A DNA stretch of 6,828 bases from JBMYQA01 sp049600855 (GTDB taxonomy: Bacteria > Bacteroidota > Bacteroidia > Cytophagales > Flammeovirgaceae): positions 1 to 6,828 of the forward strand of contig JBMYQA010000310.1 in assembly GCA_049600855.1 (NCBI GenBank), read 5' to 3'. Positions within the stretch are counted from its first letter, which is position 1; each line of letters opens with the position of its first letter. Made by a program: the position numbers and the translations under genes. The notes under the pieces are model-generated. The model had not been told where the DNA came from. It made no database searches and saw only the letters and a list, made by a program, of their open reading frames with translations. Below, piece by piece: positions 1-5,847 of this stretch.

Positions 1-90
1 CTAGCGCTGCATTTCCTGCCTCACGGTAGCAAAAAATACGTTGAATACATTATACGCCTAATTATGGTCAAGCACTTAGTTAATTGCTAA
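1..90 (+). CDS. Possible C-terminal remnant of an upstream gene (partial)
   Basis: A frame open from the left edge of the window reaches a TAA at 88-90. It encodes about 29 residues ending in a basic/hydrophobic stretch (KKYVEYIIRLIMVKHLVNC). I do not recognise a family. The only support is the lack of a stop in this frame and the terminator-like hairpin that begins 10 bases after the stop. The other frames give equally short open stretches, for example a minus-strand reading that ends at 1-3, so this could be noncoding DNA. Sequence to the left of the window would decide it. Confidence 0.2.
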   Translation, partial: LALHFLPHGSKKYVEYIIRLIMVKHLVNC

Positions 91-99
91 TGAAACGTG

Positions 100-140
100 A
101 AAAAAAGTGAACTTCCGTTTTTCGGAAAGTGGCTTTTTTT
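100..140 (+). terminator. Terminator-like hairpin with T tract, possibly bidirectional
   Basis: ACTTCCG (111-117) pairs with CGGAAAGT (123-130), with one bulged A, across a TTTTT loop. The stem is flanked by a run of seven A (100-106) followed by G, and by C followed by seven T (134-140). The A and T runs can pair to lengthen the stem, or serve as U tracts for transcripts from either side. On the plus strand it would end transcription from upstream and insulate the operon that starts just after it. It was seen directly and its folding energy was not computed. Confidence 0.6.
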
Positions 141-147
141 ATATTTG
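140..147 (+). promoter_or_regulatory. Bacteroidota-type -7 promoter element
   Basis: TATATTTG at 140-147 matches the TAnnTTTG -7 consensus of the Bacteroidota housekeeping sigma factor. It sits 30 bases before the ATG at 178, which leaves a 5' leader of roughly 20-25 bases. The expected -33 TTG/TTTG box is not clear; that position falls in the T-rich loop of the preceding hairpin. It is the only promoter candidate I see for the plus-strand genes, which follow with very small gaps. Confidence 0.6.
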
Positions 148-177
148 CACTCAATTTTAAATTAATAGACCAACACG

Positions 178-459
178 ATGAATTTGACTGGAGATACAAT
201 TCTAGAGCGTAATGAAGCGAAATTTTTGTCAAGTGATTTGGGAGATGAAGTAGTGATGATGAATTTAGAGAATGGCAATTATATTGGATTAAATGAAGTA
301 GGAGGAGACATCTGGAAGTTTATGGAAAGCCCTATTAAAATTAGTGAACTCATTAATAAGTTGATAGAAACTTATGATGTAAACCCTCAAGAATGTGAAG
401 CTGATGTAATGAGTTATTTGGAAAAAATGCTGGAGAAAGGATTGGTGATCAAACAATAG
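178..459 (+). CDS. PqqD-family RiPP recognition element (lasso B1-like)
   Basis: This 93-residue protein is the full length of a stand-alone PqqD/RRE domain. Visible family features are the D-E-V strand (residues 23-25), N29...G33-x-Y35, the Leu-Asn pair at 38-39, the G-G-x-I-W turn at 42-46, and a helical C-terminal half ending in a hydrophobic Leu-x-x-Met-Leu-x-x-Gly-Leu-Val strand. In lasso-peptide systems this B1 protein binds the YxxP-type leader motif of the precursor and presents it to the peptidase and cyclase. PqqD-like proteins also serve radical-SAM and other RiPP pathways, but the AsnB-like gene 4 bases downstream points to the lasso type. There is no Shine-Dalgarno before the ATG, as is usual in Bacteroidota. 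It is the first gene of the operon and is cytoplasmic. The family call is firm and the lasso role is inferred from context. Confidence 0.88.
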   Translation: MNLTGDTILERNEAKFLSSDLGDEVVMMNLENGNYIGLNEVGGDIWKFMESPIKISELINKLIETYDVNPQECEADVMSYLEKMLEKGLVIKQ

Positions 460-463
460 TTAC

Positions 464-2449
464 ATGAGTGTTATTCTGGGTAAGCTAAACTTTACTCATC
501 AGATAGATAGAGGAGTAATTAGTCAGATGATGCGAAAAAGCAATCATTTTGATGCGGATGATCAAGGACTTTGGTGGAATAATACCTGCGCTTTAGGACA
601 TTTAAAAATCATCAGCACTCCTGAATCTATTCATGAGCAATTACCATTTTATTCTCACGAAAAGCAATTGGGTATTACCGCAGATGCACGATTAGATAAT
701 CGTTCAGAGCTATTGGCAGATTTGTCAATTCAAAACCCCGATATGCCTGATAGCCAGCTTATTTTAGCTGCTTATCAAAAATATGGGAAACAGTGTGTCG
801 AAAAACTAATAGGTGCTTTTGCTTTTGCGATTTGGGACGAAACCAAACAAGAATTGTTTTGTGCGCGAGATCAAATGGGTGTACGCCCATTTTTTTACTA
901 TCGAGGTCAACACTTTTTTGCTTTTGCATCTGAAAAAAAAGGATTATTAGCGATTCCTAAATTAGATAAATCGCGTAATCAAGAATTTGTCTTAAATCAA
1001 CTGTCATTTGTTCCGCAAAAAGTTGAAGACACATTTTATGCCCATATCTACCGACTGAAGCCTGCGCATACACTTACCGTAAGTCGCGATGGAGCAATCA
1101 AGTTTAATCAATATTGGGACTTAGACTTGGAGCCGACCATACATTTTTCGCGTGAAGAAGAATACATTGAAGCCTTTTTAGAGAAGTTTGAAGAAGCGGT
1201 TAGGTGCCGGTTGAGAAGCGCAAAAAATATTGGCATTGAATTGAGTGGCGGGTTAGATTCTACGGGCATAGCAGCAGTGGCTCATCCACAATTACAGAAA
1301 GAAAATAAGCACCTTCATTGCTTTTCCATGGTGATGCCACGCGACAAAGTGGGTAAAGCTTACCCATATTTCCCCGATTCTGGAAGAGAAGACGAATGGC
1401 CTTATATCGAAAAGTTTTGCGACTTTGCGGGTATAGATCAAGCCTATCGTTTTCCAATAGAAACCAATGTGGTTGACGGGGTAGGGTATGTAGAAATGCT
1501 AGATTGGGGCTTAGATCTCAAAGACGGTATTGACGAACGTTATGGGCCAGTGTATCACCGCATGAAATCGACTGCAGCTCGGCAAGGGGTAAATGTGTTA
1601 CTCTCAGGTTTCCCTGGAGATGAATTAGTGACCTCCAGAATGAAGAACTACTTTTTAGCGTTTGTCACTAGAGGGGAATACAAAAAATACTTCGAAGCGC
1701 AAAGCGGAAAACATTCATTTGGCCAGTTATTAATGCGTTTACTGTCTTATAAGGCAAAGGAGAAGTTTTCATGGGGGCAGCGCCTATCTAATCAAAAACT
1801 AAAAGCACGCTTGTCTAAACAGATTCGTGCGAACTTTGCACAAAAAGGGTTTATTACAGATACTTACAAACCCGCTTTTTTTCAATTCAGCTTGGAAAAA
1901 AAACTGCAAGATATTCAGGAGGAAAATCGTTTTAAAACCGTTCGAGAATTTGCCAAAGAGAGTGTTTTACGACCAGGAACTTGTTTACGGATAGAAAACT
2001 CGAATGCTGCGGCCCTGTTACACAAACAAGAAATGCGTTATCCTATGGCAGATATTCGCGTATTGCAATATGTGTTAGCGGTTCCAGTAGAATATCGCTT
2101 TAATTCCCAATATGGGCGCTTGTTATTTCGCAATAGCATGAGAGGCAAAGTCATCGCGGATATTCTTTGGAAAGACAAAAAGGGATATGGTGCAAGTTTT
2201 CCTACTGCTTATTTAGATTATCAAAGTCAGCATCACGAACTCATTTCATGGCTAGAAGGGATTAAACACTTGGAACAATTGAAGCTTTTCGACATGGAAA
2301 AATTGATTCATAAAGCACAGGTGTATTATGAATTAAGCATGAAAGGGAACAAAGTAGTGACGGAACACTCTGCCGCACAACGACAAGGCTTAATACAGTA
2401 TTTAGTTAGATATTTTGAGAAAAACCCTGATTTTGAATTAGCAATATAG
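464..2449 (+). CDS. Asparagine-synthetase-like macrolactam cyclase (lasso C-like)
   Basis: This 661-residue protein has the two-domain AsnB layout. An N-terminal class II glutaminase-like domain occupies roughly residues 1-220. The C-terminal ATP-pyrophosphatase synthetase domain carries the PPi loop S-G-G-L-D-S at 261-266, a second G-D-E motif (SGFPGDEL, 381-388), and the conserved R-x-E...RYPMAD region at about 509-530. Position 2 is Ser, not the Cys nucleophile of glutamine-dependent enzymes, so glutamine hydrolysis is not expected. That suits a lasso cyclase, which adenylates an Asp/Glu side chain of the core and lets the core N-terminus attack it. The PqqD-like gene directly upstream and the candidate precursor downstream support this. 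The alternative is another AsnB-like amide ligase. The family is near certain and the cyclase role is likely. Confidence 0.85.
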   Translation: MSVILGKLNFTHQIDRGVISQMMRKSNHFDADDQGLWWNNTCALGHLKIISTPESIHEQLPFYSHEKQLGITADARLDNRSELLADLSIQNPDMPDSQLILAAYQKYGKQCVEKLIGAFAFAIWDETKQELFCARDQMGVRPFFYYRGQHFFAFASEKKGLLAIPKLDKSRNQEFVLNQLSFVPQKVEDTFYAHIYRLKPAHTLTVSRDGAIKFNQYWDLDLEPTIHFSREEEYIEAFLEKFEEAVRCRLRSAKNIGIELSGGLDSTGIAAVAHPQLQKENKHLHCFSMVMPRDKVGKAYPYFPDSGREDEWPYIEKFCDFAGIDQAYRFPIETNVVDGVGYVEMLDWGLDLKDGIDERYGPVYHRMKSTAARQGVNVLLSGFPGDELVTSRMKNYFLAFVTRGEYKKYFEAQSGKHSFGQLLMRLLSYKAKEKFSWGQRLSNQKLKARLSKQIRANFAQKGFITDTYKPAFFQFSLEKKLQDIQEENRFKTVREFAKESVLRPGTCLRIENSNAAALLHKQEMRYPMADIRVLQYVLAVPVEYRFNSQYGRLLFRNSMRGKVIADILWKDKKGYGASFPTAYLDYQSQHHELISWLEGIKHLEQLKLFDMEKLIHKAQVYYELSMKGNKVVTEHSAAQRQGLIQYLVRYFEKNPDFELAI

Positions 2450-2475
2450 TACTTTTGATTTTTACATGAAACCGA

Positions 2476-2492
2476 TGGGTACACAGTACCCA
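2476..2492 (+). promoter_or_regulatory. Intercistronic hairpin of unknown role
   Basis: A perfect 7-bp inverted repeat with a 3-base loop (TGGGTAC-ACA-GTACCCA) lies in the 59-base gap between the cyclase and the first hydroxylase, the largest gap in the plus-strand operon. No T tract follows, so it is not a standard intrinsic terminator. It could be an mRNA processing or stability element or a protein-binding dyad. The structure is seen directly and no function can be assigned. Confidence 0.4.
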
Positions 2493-2508
2493 ACTAATCA
2501 CGAGATAG

Positions 2509-3075
2509 ATGGCTAGTGATATTCCAATGATTGAAAAACCTGCAACCATAAGGCAGTTAGGAACTGTTCATTTAGGAGATGTAAAGCAGTTAGTTGCTCA
2601 ATTGCCACAAGCTTTGTGGGCTGCAGAAACGTCAAGGAGAGCGAACGATTATTTTTGTTTTCATGATACGGAGCATATTTTATTTGTATTTATGCATGGC
2701 GAAAATCATGAAAACTATGTGGAAAAACCCTTGTGGAATTTTTGGAAACCGAAACTGATGCCATTAATCGAGCAAGCGGTAAAACCTTATGGCTATGAGC
2801 GTGGTGTGGTGGTTAAAGCGATGTTCGCCAAGTTAAAGGCAAGGGGAAAAATTACCAAACACATTGATTACGTCACGCGTGATCAGCATGTACATAAAAT
2901 CCACATCCCCATTATTACAAACCCTGCTGTGAAGATGTTAGTTGGAACCGAAGAGTTTTACCTACAAGAGGGAGAGGCTTATGAGGTAAATAACCTCATT
3001 TATCATGCGGTAAATAATGATAGTGATGAGGATCGAGTACATTTTATTTTTGAATACTATAACAGGCAAGCGTAA
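2509..3075 (+). CDS. Aspartyl/asparaginyl beta-hydroxylase-like 2OG-Fe(II) oxygenase, copy 1
   Basis: This 188-residue protein matches the compact bacterial aspartyl/asparaginyl beta-hydroxylase fold. The C-terminal cupin-like core has H118-x-D120, the H-K-I-H-I-P-I strand (129-135), a Gly-rich turn before the A-Y-E-V-N-N segment (157-162), H166 and the R-V-H-F-I-F-E-Y strand (176-183). By analogy with the family, H118, D120 and H166 would bind iron and R176 would bind 2-oxoglutarate. The expected reaction is beta-hydroxylation of an Asp or Asn side chain in the peptide; a related enzyme hydroxylates Asp in the lasso peptide canucin. The stop overlaps the start of the next gene (TAATG), which is a paralogue. 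There is no signal peptide, so it should act in the cytoplasm. The residue specificity is inferred. Confidence 0.82.
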   Translation: MASDIPMIEKPATIRQLGTVHLGDVKQLVAQLPQALWAAETSRRANDYFCFHDTEHILFVFMHGENHENYVEKPLWNFWKPKLMPLIEQAVKPYGYERGVVVKAMFAKLKARGKITKHIDYVTRDQHVHKIHIPIITNPAVKMLVGTEEFYLQEGEAYEVNNLIYHAVNNDSDEDRVHFIFEYYNRQA

Positions 3076-3638
3076 TGGAAATACCAGTGTTGGAAAAAAA
3101 GACAACGAGTGTAAGGTGCTTAGGAAAAGTAGATATCAGTACCATAAAACCGTTAATTCTTAATCTTTCTGAAGCGGTTTGGAGCGCAGAAGATAAGCGG
3201 AAAATGAATAACTCTAATTGCTTACACCATACGCAACACATTATTTTGCGGGCACAAACTTCTTTAGAACATTCCAAAAGTTATGTGGAACGCCCTCATT
3301 GGAAGTTTTGGGAAGCTAAGTTGATGCCCGTTATTCAGCAAGCAGTTGCTCCTTATGAATATGAGAAAGGAACTGTGCCTAAAGCTTTGTTTGCTAAGCT
3401 TTTACATGGTTATGATATTGATGCGCACATTGATACTCCTCCTAGAAATAGGCAGATACATAAAATCCATGTACCGATTCAAACGAATCCTGATGTAACC
3501 TTTTCGGTAGGAGGTGCATCATTTCATATGAAAGTGGGATATGCATATGAAGTCAATAATATAGCCTCACATAGCGTTAGTAATAAAGGTGACATTGATC
3601 GCGTGCATTTTATTTTTGAGTATTGTCCTGAAATATGA
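3075..3638 (+). CDS. Aspartyl/asparaginyl beta-hydroxylase-like 2OG-Fe(II) oxygenase, copy 2
   Basis: This is a tandem paralogue of the gene just upstream (187 against 188 residues). From residue 70 to the end the two align without gaps, with about 55% identity by hand count. All putative active-site residues sit at the same numbers: H118-x-D120, H129/H132, H166 and R176. The N-terminal third and the loop at 111-128 differ, so the two copies may hydroxylate different positions or act as a heteropair. It starts at the ATG that shares its A with the previous TAA, and its TGA overlaps the next ATG (ATGA), which suggests translational coupling. Both copies look intact. The substrate is inferred to be the core peptide encoded about 620 bases downstream. 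Confidence 0.82.
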   Translation: MEIPVLEKKTTSVRCLGKVDISTIKPLILNLSEAVWSAEDKRKMNNSNCLHHTQHIILRAQTSLEHSKSYVERPHWKFWEAKLMPVIQQAVAPYEYEKGTVPKALFAKLLHGYDIDAHIDTPPRNRQIHKIHVPIQTNPDVTFSVGGASFHMKVGYAYEVNNIASHSVSNKGDIDRVHFIFEYCPEI

Positions 3639-4279
3639 TTATTTCACATCATCATAAATTTGTGTTTGTTGCCATACCCAAAACAGCAACACATGCCATT
3701 CGCAATGCACTTCGACCTTTATTGAAAACCTATGATTGGGAACAATGTGCTTTATTTGAGGAAAAGAAGTTTCCAATAGAAGAACTCGCAGCACAATCAA
3801 ATGGGCATCTTGCTTGTACACAAGTAGAACCCTACTTTCCTAAAGGAACTTGGGATAGTTATTTTAAGTTTTGTTTTGTTCGAAATCCTTATGATCGATT
3901 TGTCTCATTTTGTAATTATTATTATACAGCAAAAATGAGTAAAAATCCAGAAGCAACCATGTTGTCGCTTTTTGAGGAACCAAAGACAATGTTAAAACAA
4001 CATATTCTTTTGAAACCACAACATGAGTTCGTTTTCGATGAGAATTTGGTTCAAAAAGTTGATTTCATTGGGAAATTTGAACATATTGCGACCGATTTTA
4101 AAACAGTATGTAATCACCTCAAACTTACTTCTCATTCATTAACAATATTGAATGAGTCGTATGGGAACAAACAGGTTGTAAACGATAAACTTGCGTCTTA
4201 TATTTACGACCATTATAAACTCGATTTTGAATTGTTTAAATATTCTAAACTTTATACATCATGGCAAAAGAATCAGTAA
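3635..4279 (+). CDS. PAPS-dependent sulfotransferase (Sulfotransfer_2 type)
   Basis: This 214-residue enzyme would transfer sulfate from PAPS to a hydroxyl group. The 5'-phosphosulfate loop is at residues 12-23 (VAIPKTATHAIR), with Ala-Thr-His where Gly-Thr-Thr/Ser is commoner. The 3'-phosphate site is the V-R-N-P-Y-D-R-F-V-S segment at 82-91, followed by an aromatic Y-Y-Y stretch. A K-V-D-F-I-G-K-F-E block at 141-149 is typical of carbohydrate-type sulfotransferases. It has no membrane anchor and appears cytosolic. It overlaps the preceding hydroxylase by 4 bases (ATGA) and the small precursor-like ORF by 19 bases. Its probable acceptor is the RiPP, on Tyr, Ser, Thr or a hydroxylated residue, but the sequence does not show which. 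Confidence 0.85.
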   Translation: MIISHHHKFVFVAIPKTATHAIRNALRPLLKTYDWEQCALFEEKKFPIEELAAQSNGHLACTQVEPYFPKGTWDSYFKFCFVRNPYDRFVSFCNYYYTAKMSKNPEATMLSLFEEPKTMLKQHILLKPQHEFVFDENLVQKVDFIGKFEHIATDFKTVCNHLKLTSHSLTILNESYGNKQVVNDKLASYIYDHYKLDFELFKYSKLYTSWQKNQ

Positions 4280-4395
4280 AAAAGGCTTGGACTAAGCCTG
4301 AAATGAATGAATATTCTCAGAAAATCATCCAATCGGGGTCTAAGACTACCATTCCAGAATCAATTGCAATTGCAATGGCGGATTATCAGCCTTAA
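4261..4395 (+). CDS. Candidate lasso-type RiPP precursor peptide
   Basis: This ORF encodes 44 residues. It starts at an ATG 19 bases inside the end of the sulfotransferase gene, and its TAA shares one base with the next ATG (TAATG). The N-terminal part looks like a leader: K-K-A-W10-T-K-P13-E-M matches the Y/W-x-x-P motif bound by PqqD-like RRE proteins. The best core is residues 26-44, GSKTTIPESIAIAMADYQP, which puts Gly at position 1 and Glu at position 8. That fits an 8-residue macrolactam ring with an 11-residue tail. Leader length (25) and core length (19) are normal for lasso peptides. The odd feature is Gln at the penultimate leader position, where Thr is usual. A later ATG (codon 15) would remove the WxxP motif, so the first ATG is preferred. 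It sits inside the operon, not at its head. The coding call is good; the cleavage site and ring are inferred. Confidence 0.75.
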   Translation: MAKESVKKAWTKPEMNEYSQKIIQSGSKTTIPESIAIAMADYQP

Positions 4396-4976
4396 TGCAT
4401 AGGATGAAAAAACTACTTGTAATCGATGATTACCTTTCAGAAGAGCAAATAATGACTCTTTTGGAAGGTATTCAGTTTGAAAAAAAAGCAACAGTCTATA
4501 ACAAAGAATCCCCTGAAGAAGCTCAACTCAAACTTGCGGTAAGAAATACGTATCGCTGTAGTTTACCACCACATAAAGAAGCGTTATTATCGAAGCGATT
4601 TATGGAATTATGTGAGGAAGCCAATACAACATTCCAATTAAAATCGGCGGTATCCACACATCAATGTATTGAGTTTTTGTGTTACTTAGAAGGGCACTTT
4701 TTTAAAGCCCATCGAGATTCCCACCCTGAGATTGATACCGAAGGCAAAAGACAAGTCACGGCTATATTGTATTTAAACGATTCATCCAAATATGATGAAT
4801 GTGGTTTTGAAGGTGGAGAATTGTACGTATATGGAGTACATGAACAGTTTCCACACTCAGGTTTTCCCATTTATGCCAAAAAAGGACGTTTGGTACTTTT
4901 TCAATCCCACCTCTTGCACGAAGTTAAACCTTTACAGTCGGGTGAACGTTATTGTGTAGTCACGTGGCTTTCTTAA
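4395..4976 (+). CDS. Prolyl-4-hydroxylase-type 2OG-Fe(II) dioxygenase
   Basis: This 193-residue protein has the core of the 2OG-Fe(II) oxygenase superfamily (P4H-alpha-like). The Y97-L-E-G-H-F-F-K-A-H106-R-D108 segment supplies the first two iron ligands. A G-G-E-L strand follows at 140-143, then the K-G-R-L-V-L-F strand (163-169), the distal H175, and R185 in the G-E-R motif for 2-oxoglutarate. It is unrelated in detail to the two beta-hydroxylase-like proteins upstream, so the operon holds two classes of 2OG hydroxylase. The first ATG overlaps the stop of the precursor ORF (TAATG), as at another junction in this operon; ATG 4404, three codons later, is also possible. Likely substrates are Pro or another residue of the peptide, for example Pro7 or Pro19 of the proposed core. 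This is the last gene of the operon. Confidence 0.82.
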   Translation: MHRMKKLLVIDDYLSEEQIMTLLEGIQFEKKATVYNKESPEEAQLKLAVRNTYRCSLPPHKEALLSKRFMELCEEANTTFQLKSAVSTHQCIEFLCYLEGHFFKAHRDSHPEIDTEGKRQVTAILYLNDSSKYDECGFEGGELYVYGVHEQFPHSGFPIYAKKGRLVLFQSHLLHEVKPLQSGERYCVVTWLS

Positions 4977-4977
4977 T

Positions 4978-5847
4978 TTATAGATAGCCAAATTGTTCCA
5001 TTACAATGCGATGATCTTTAACGATTTGAGCTTGTTGGGCTTGATTCAATTCGTTTCGCCACGCGTCTATTTCTCCCTTTCTAAAAAATTGCTTGGCGCT
5101 GATTGGTTTTTCATCAAAGCCATCTTCTTTTTCGAGTAGCTGTAGTTTGTTGAAACTACTCGCTTCAATGGCTCGTTTGATCTCATCTTCAGAAAAATCT
5201 AAGTTTAATTGTTGAATGACCTTCGAAAACGTTTGATAAGGCGTGCGCTTTAAATCTTCGTAACGCACAGGAATTACCTGAGCTTTTTGGTAGTTCAGCC
5301 AACTTTGTACGTGTTGGCTCCAGGTACCCATAGGTTGTTCAAATTGAGCTTTTTTGTGTAGTCCATTTAGTTGGCGTGCTAAGCCATAACTCGCATCATT
5401 CATCACCTTAATTGCGTAATCGATGGTCGAGCTCATATGGCTAGCAAAGGAGGCAGCAATGGAGAGTGGGTTGCGTATTAAGTAGATCACAGCAACCGTA
5501 TTAGTTGTAGAAATGTATTCGTAAGGTGCTTGGGGCGCACAATCGTGGATTTTGACAAGTTTCATGCGATCTCCATCCACAAAATGGGCATAATAATCTA
5601 TTAATTTAGGTAAATACTTCGCAATTTCCATCCGACTCAAGAAAGAAGAGTCAATATGTGTGAGCTCCGAAAACACACTTCGATCTGCAAAGTGATTGTC
5701 TAATAATAAATTTTGTAGGTTGATTTTTCCATTAAGAAACAATGCCGATAAAAATGATCGAAACCAAGTGTTTCCTGATTTGGGGTAGGAAGCCAACCAA
5801 AGAATTTTACCTTTATGCTTGGATAGCGTTGGGTTTGAGGAATTCAT
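4978..5847 (-). CDS. PAPS-dependent sulfotransferase (Sulfotransfer_1 type)
   Basis: This is a cytosolic-type sulfotransferase of 289 residues from the ATG at 5847. It shows the 5'-phosphosulfate loop A-S-Y-P-K-S-G-N-T-W-F (19-29), a K-I-H-D block at 99-102 that may carry the catalytic base, the 3'-phosphate site Y-L-I-R-N-P...S-F-A-S-H (122-137), an R-Y-E-D-L-K motif, and the C-terminal R-K-G-x-x-D-x-W-R-N motif (256-265), where the usual second Gly is Asp. It belongs to a different subfamily from the sulfotransferase at 3635-4279. An upstream ATG at 5904 would add 19 hydrophobic residues and lengthen the overlap with the kinase gene to 92 bases; the 5847 start, with a 35-base overlap, fits family N-termini better. 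Its stop lies one base from the stop of the convergent dioxygenase gene. It probably sulfates the same peptide. Confidence 0.83.
   Translation of the reverse strand: MNSSNPTLSKHKGKILWLASYPKSGNTWFRSFLSALFLNGKINLQNLLLDNHFADRSVFSELTHIDSSFLSRMEIAKYLPKLIDYYAHFVDGDRMKLVKIHDCAPQAPYEYISTTNTVAVIYLIRNPLSIAASFASHMSSTIDYAIKVMNDASYGLARQLNGLHKKAQFEQPMGTWSQHVQSWLNYQKAQVIPVRYEDLKRTPYQTFSKVIQQLNLDFSEDEIKRAIEASSFNKLQLLEKEDGFDEKPISAKQFFRKGEIDAWRNELNQAQQAQIVKDHRIVMEQFGYL

Noticed and set aside
1..60. Possible integron attC or transposon end, from a GTTGAAT (GTTRRRY-like) stretch at 40-46
   Set aside because: No matching RYYYAAC partner, paired inner boxes, terminal inverted repeats or transposase fragment is visible.
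71..88. Imperfect palindrome AGCACTTAGTTAATTGCT upstream of the promoter
   Set aside because: It is short, AT-rich and has a central mismatch. It could be an operator but chance is equally likely, and it may lie in the tail of an upstream gene.
1260..1457. Minus-strand open frame inside the cyclase gene
   Set aside because: It lies opposite the conserved synthetase domain, has no recognisable motif and no initiation context. It is a shadow frame, as are similar frames opposite or within the other genes.
2466..2516. 16-codon ORF (MKPMGTQYPTNHEIDG) in the gap before the first hydroxylase
   Set aside because: It has no WxxP/YxxP leader motif, no plausible leader-core layout and no family resemblance. 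It is explained as chance, though it overlaps the hairpin noted above.
4363..4376. Perfect 14-bp palindrome ATTGCAATTGCAAT
   Set aside because: It arises from the repeated Ile-Ala-Ile-Ala-Met codons in the precursor tail. Its place inside a coding region gives no reason to call it an operator.
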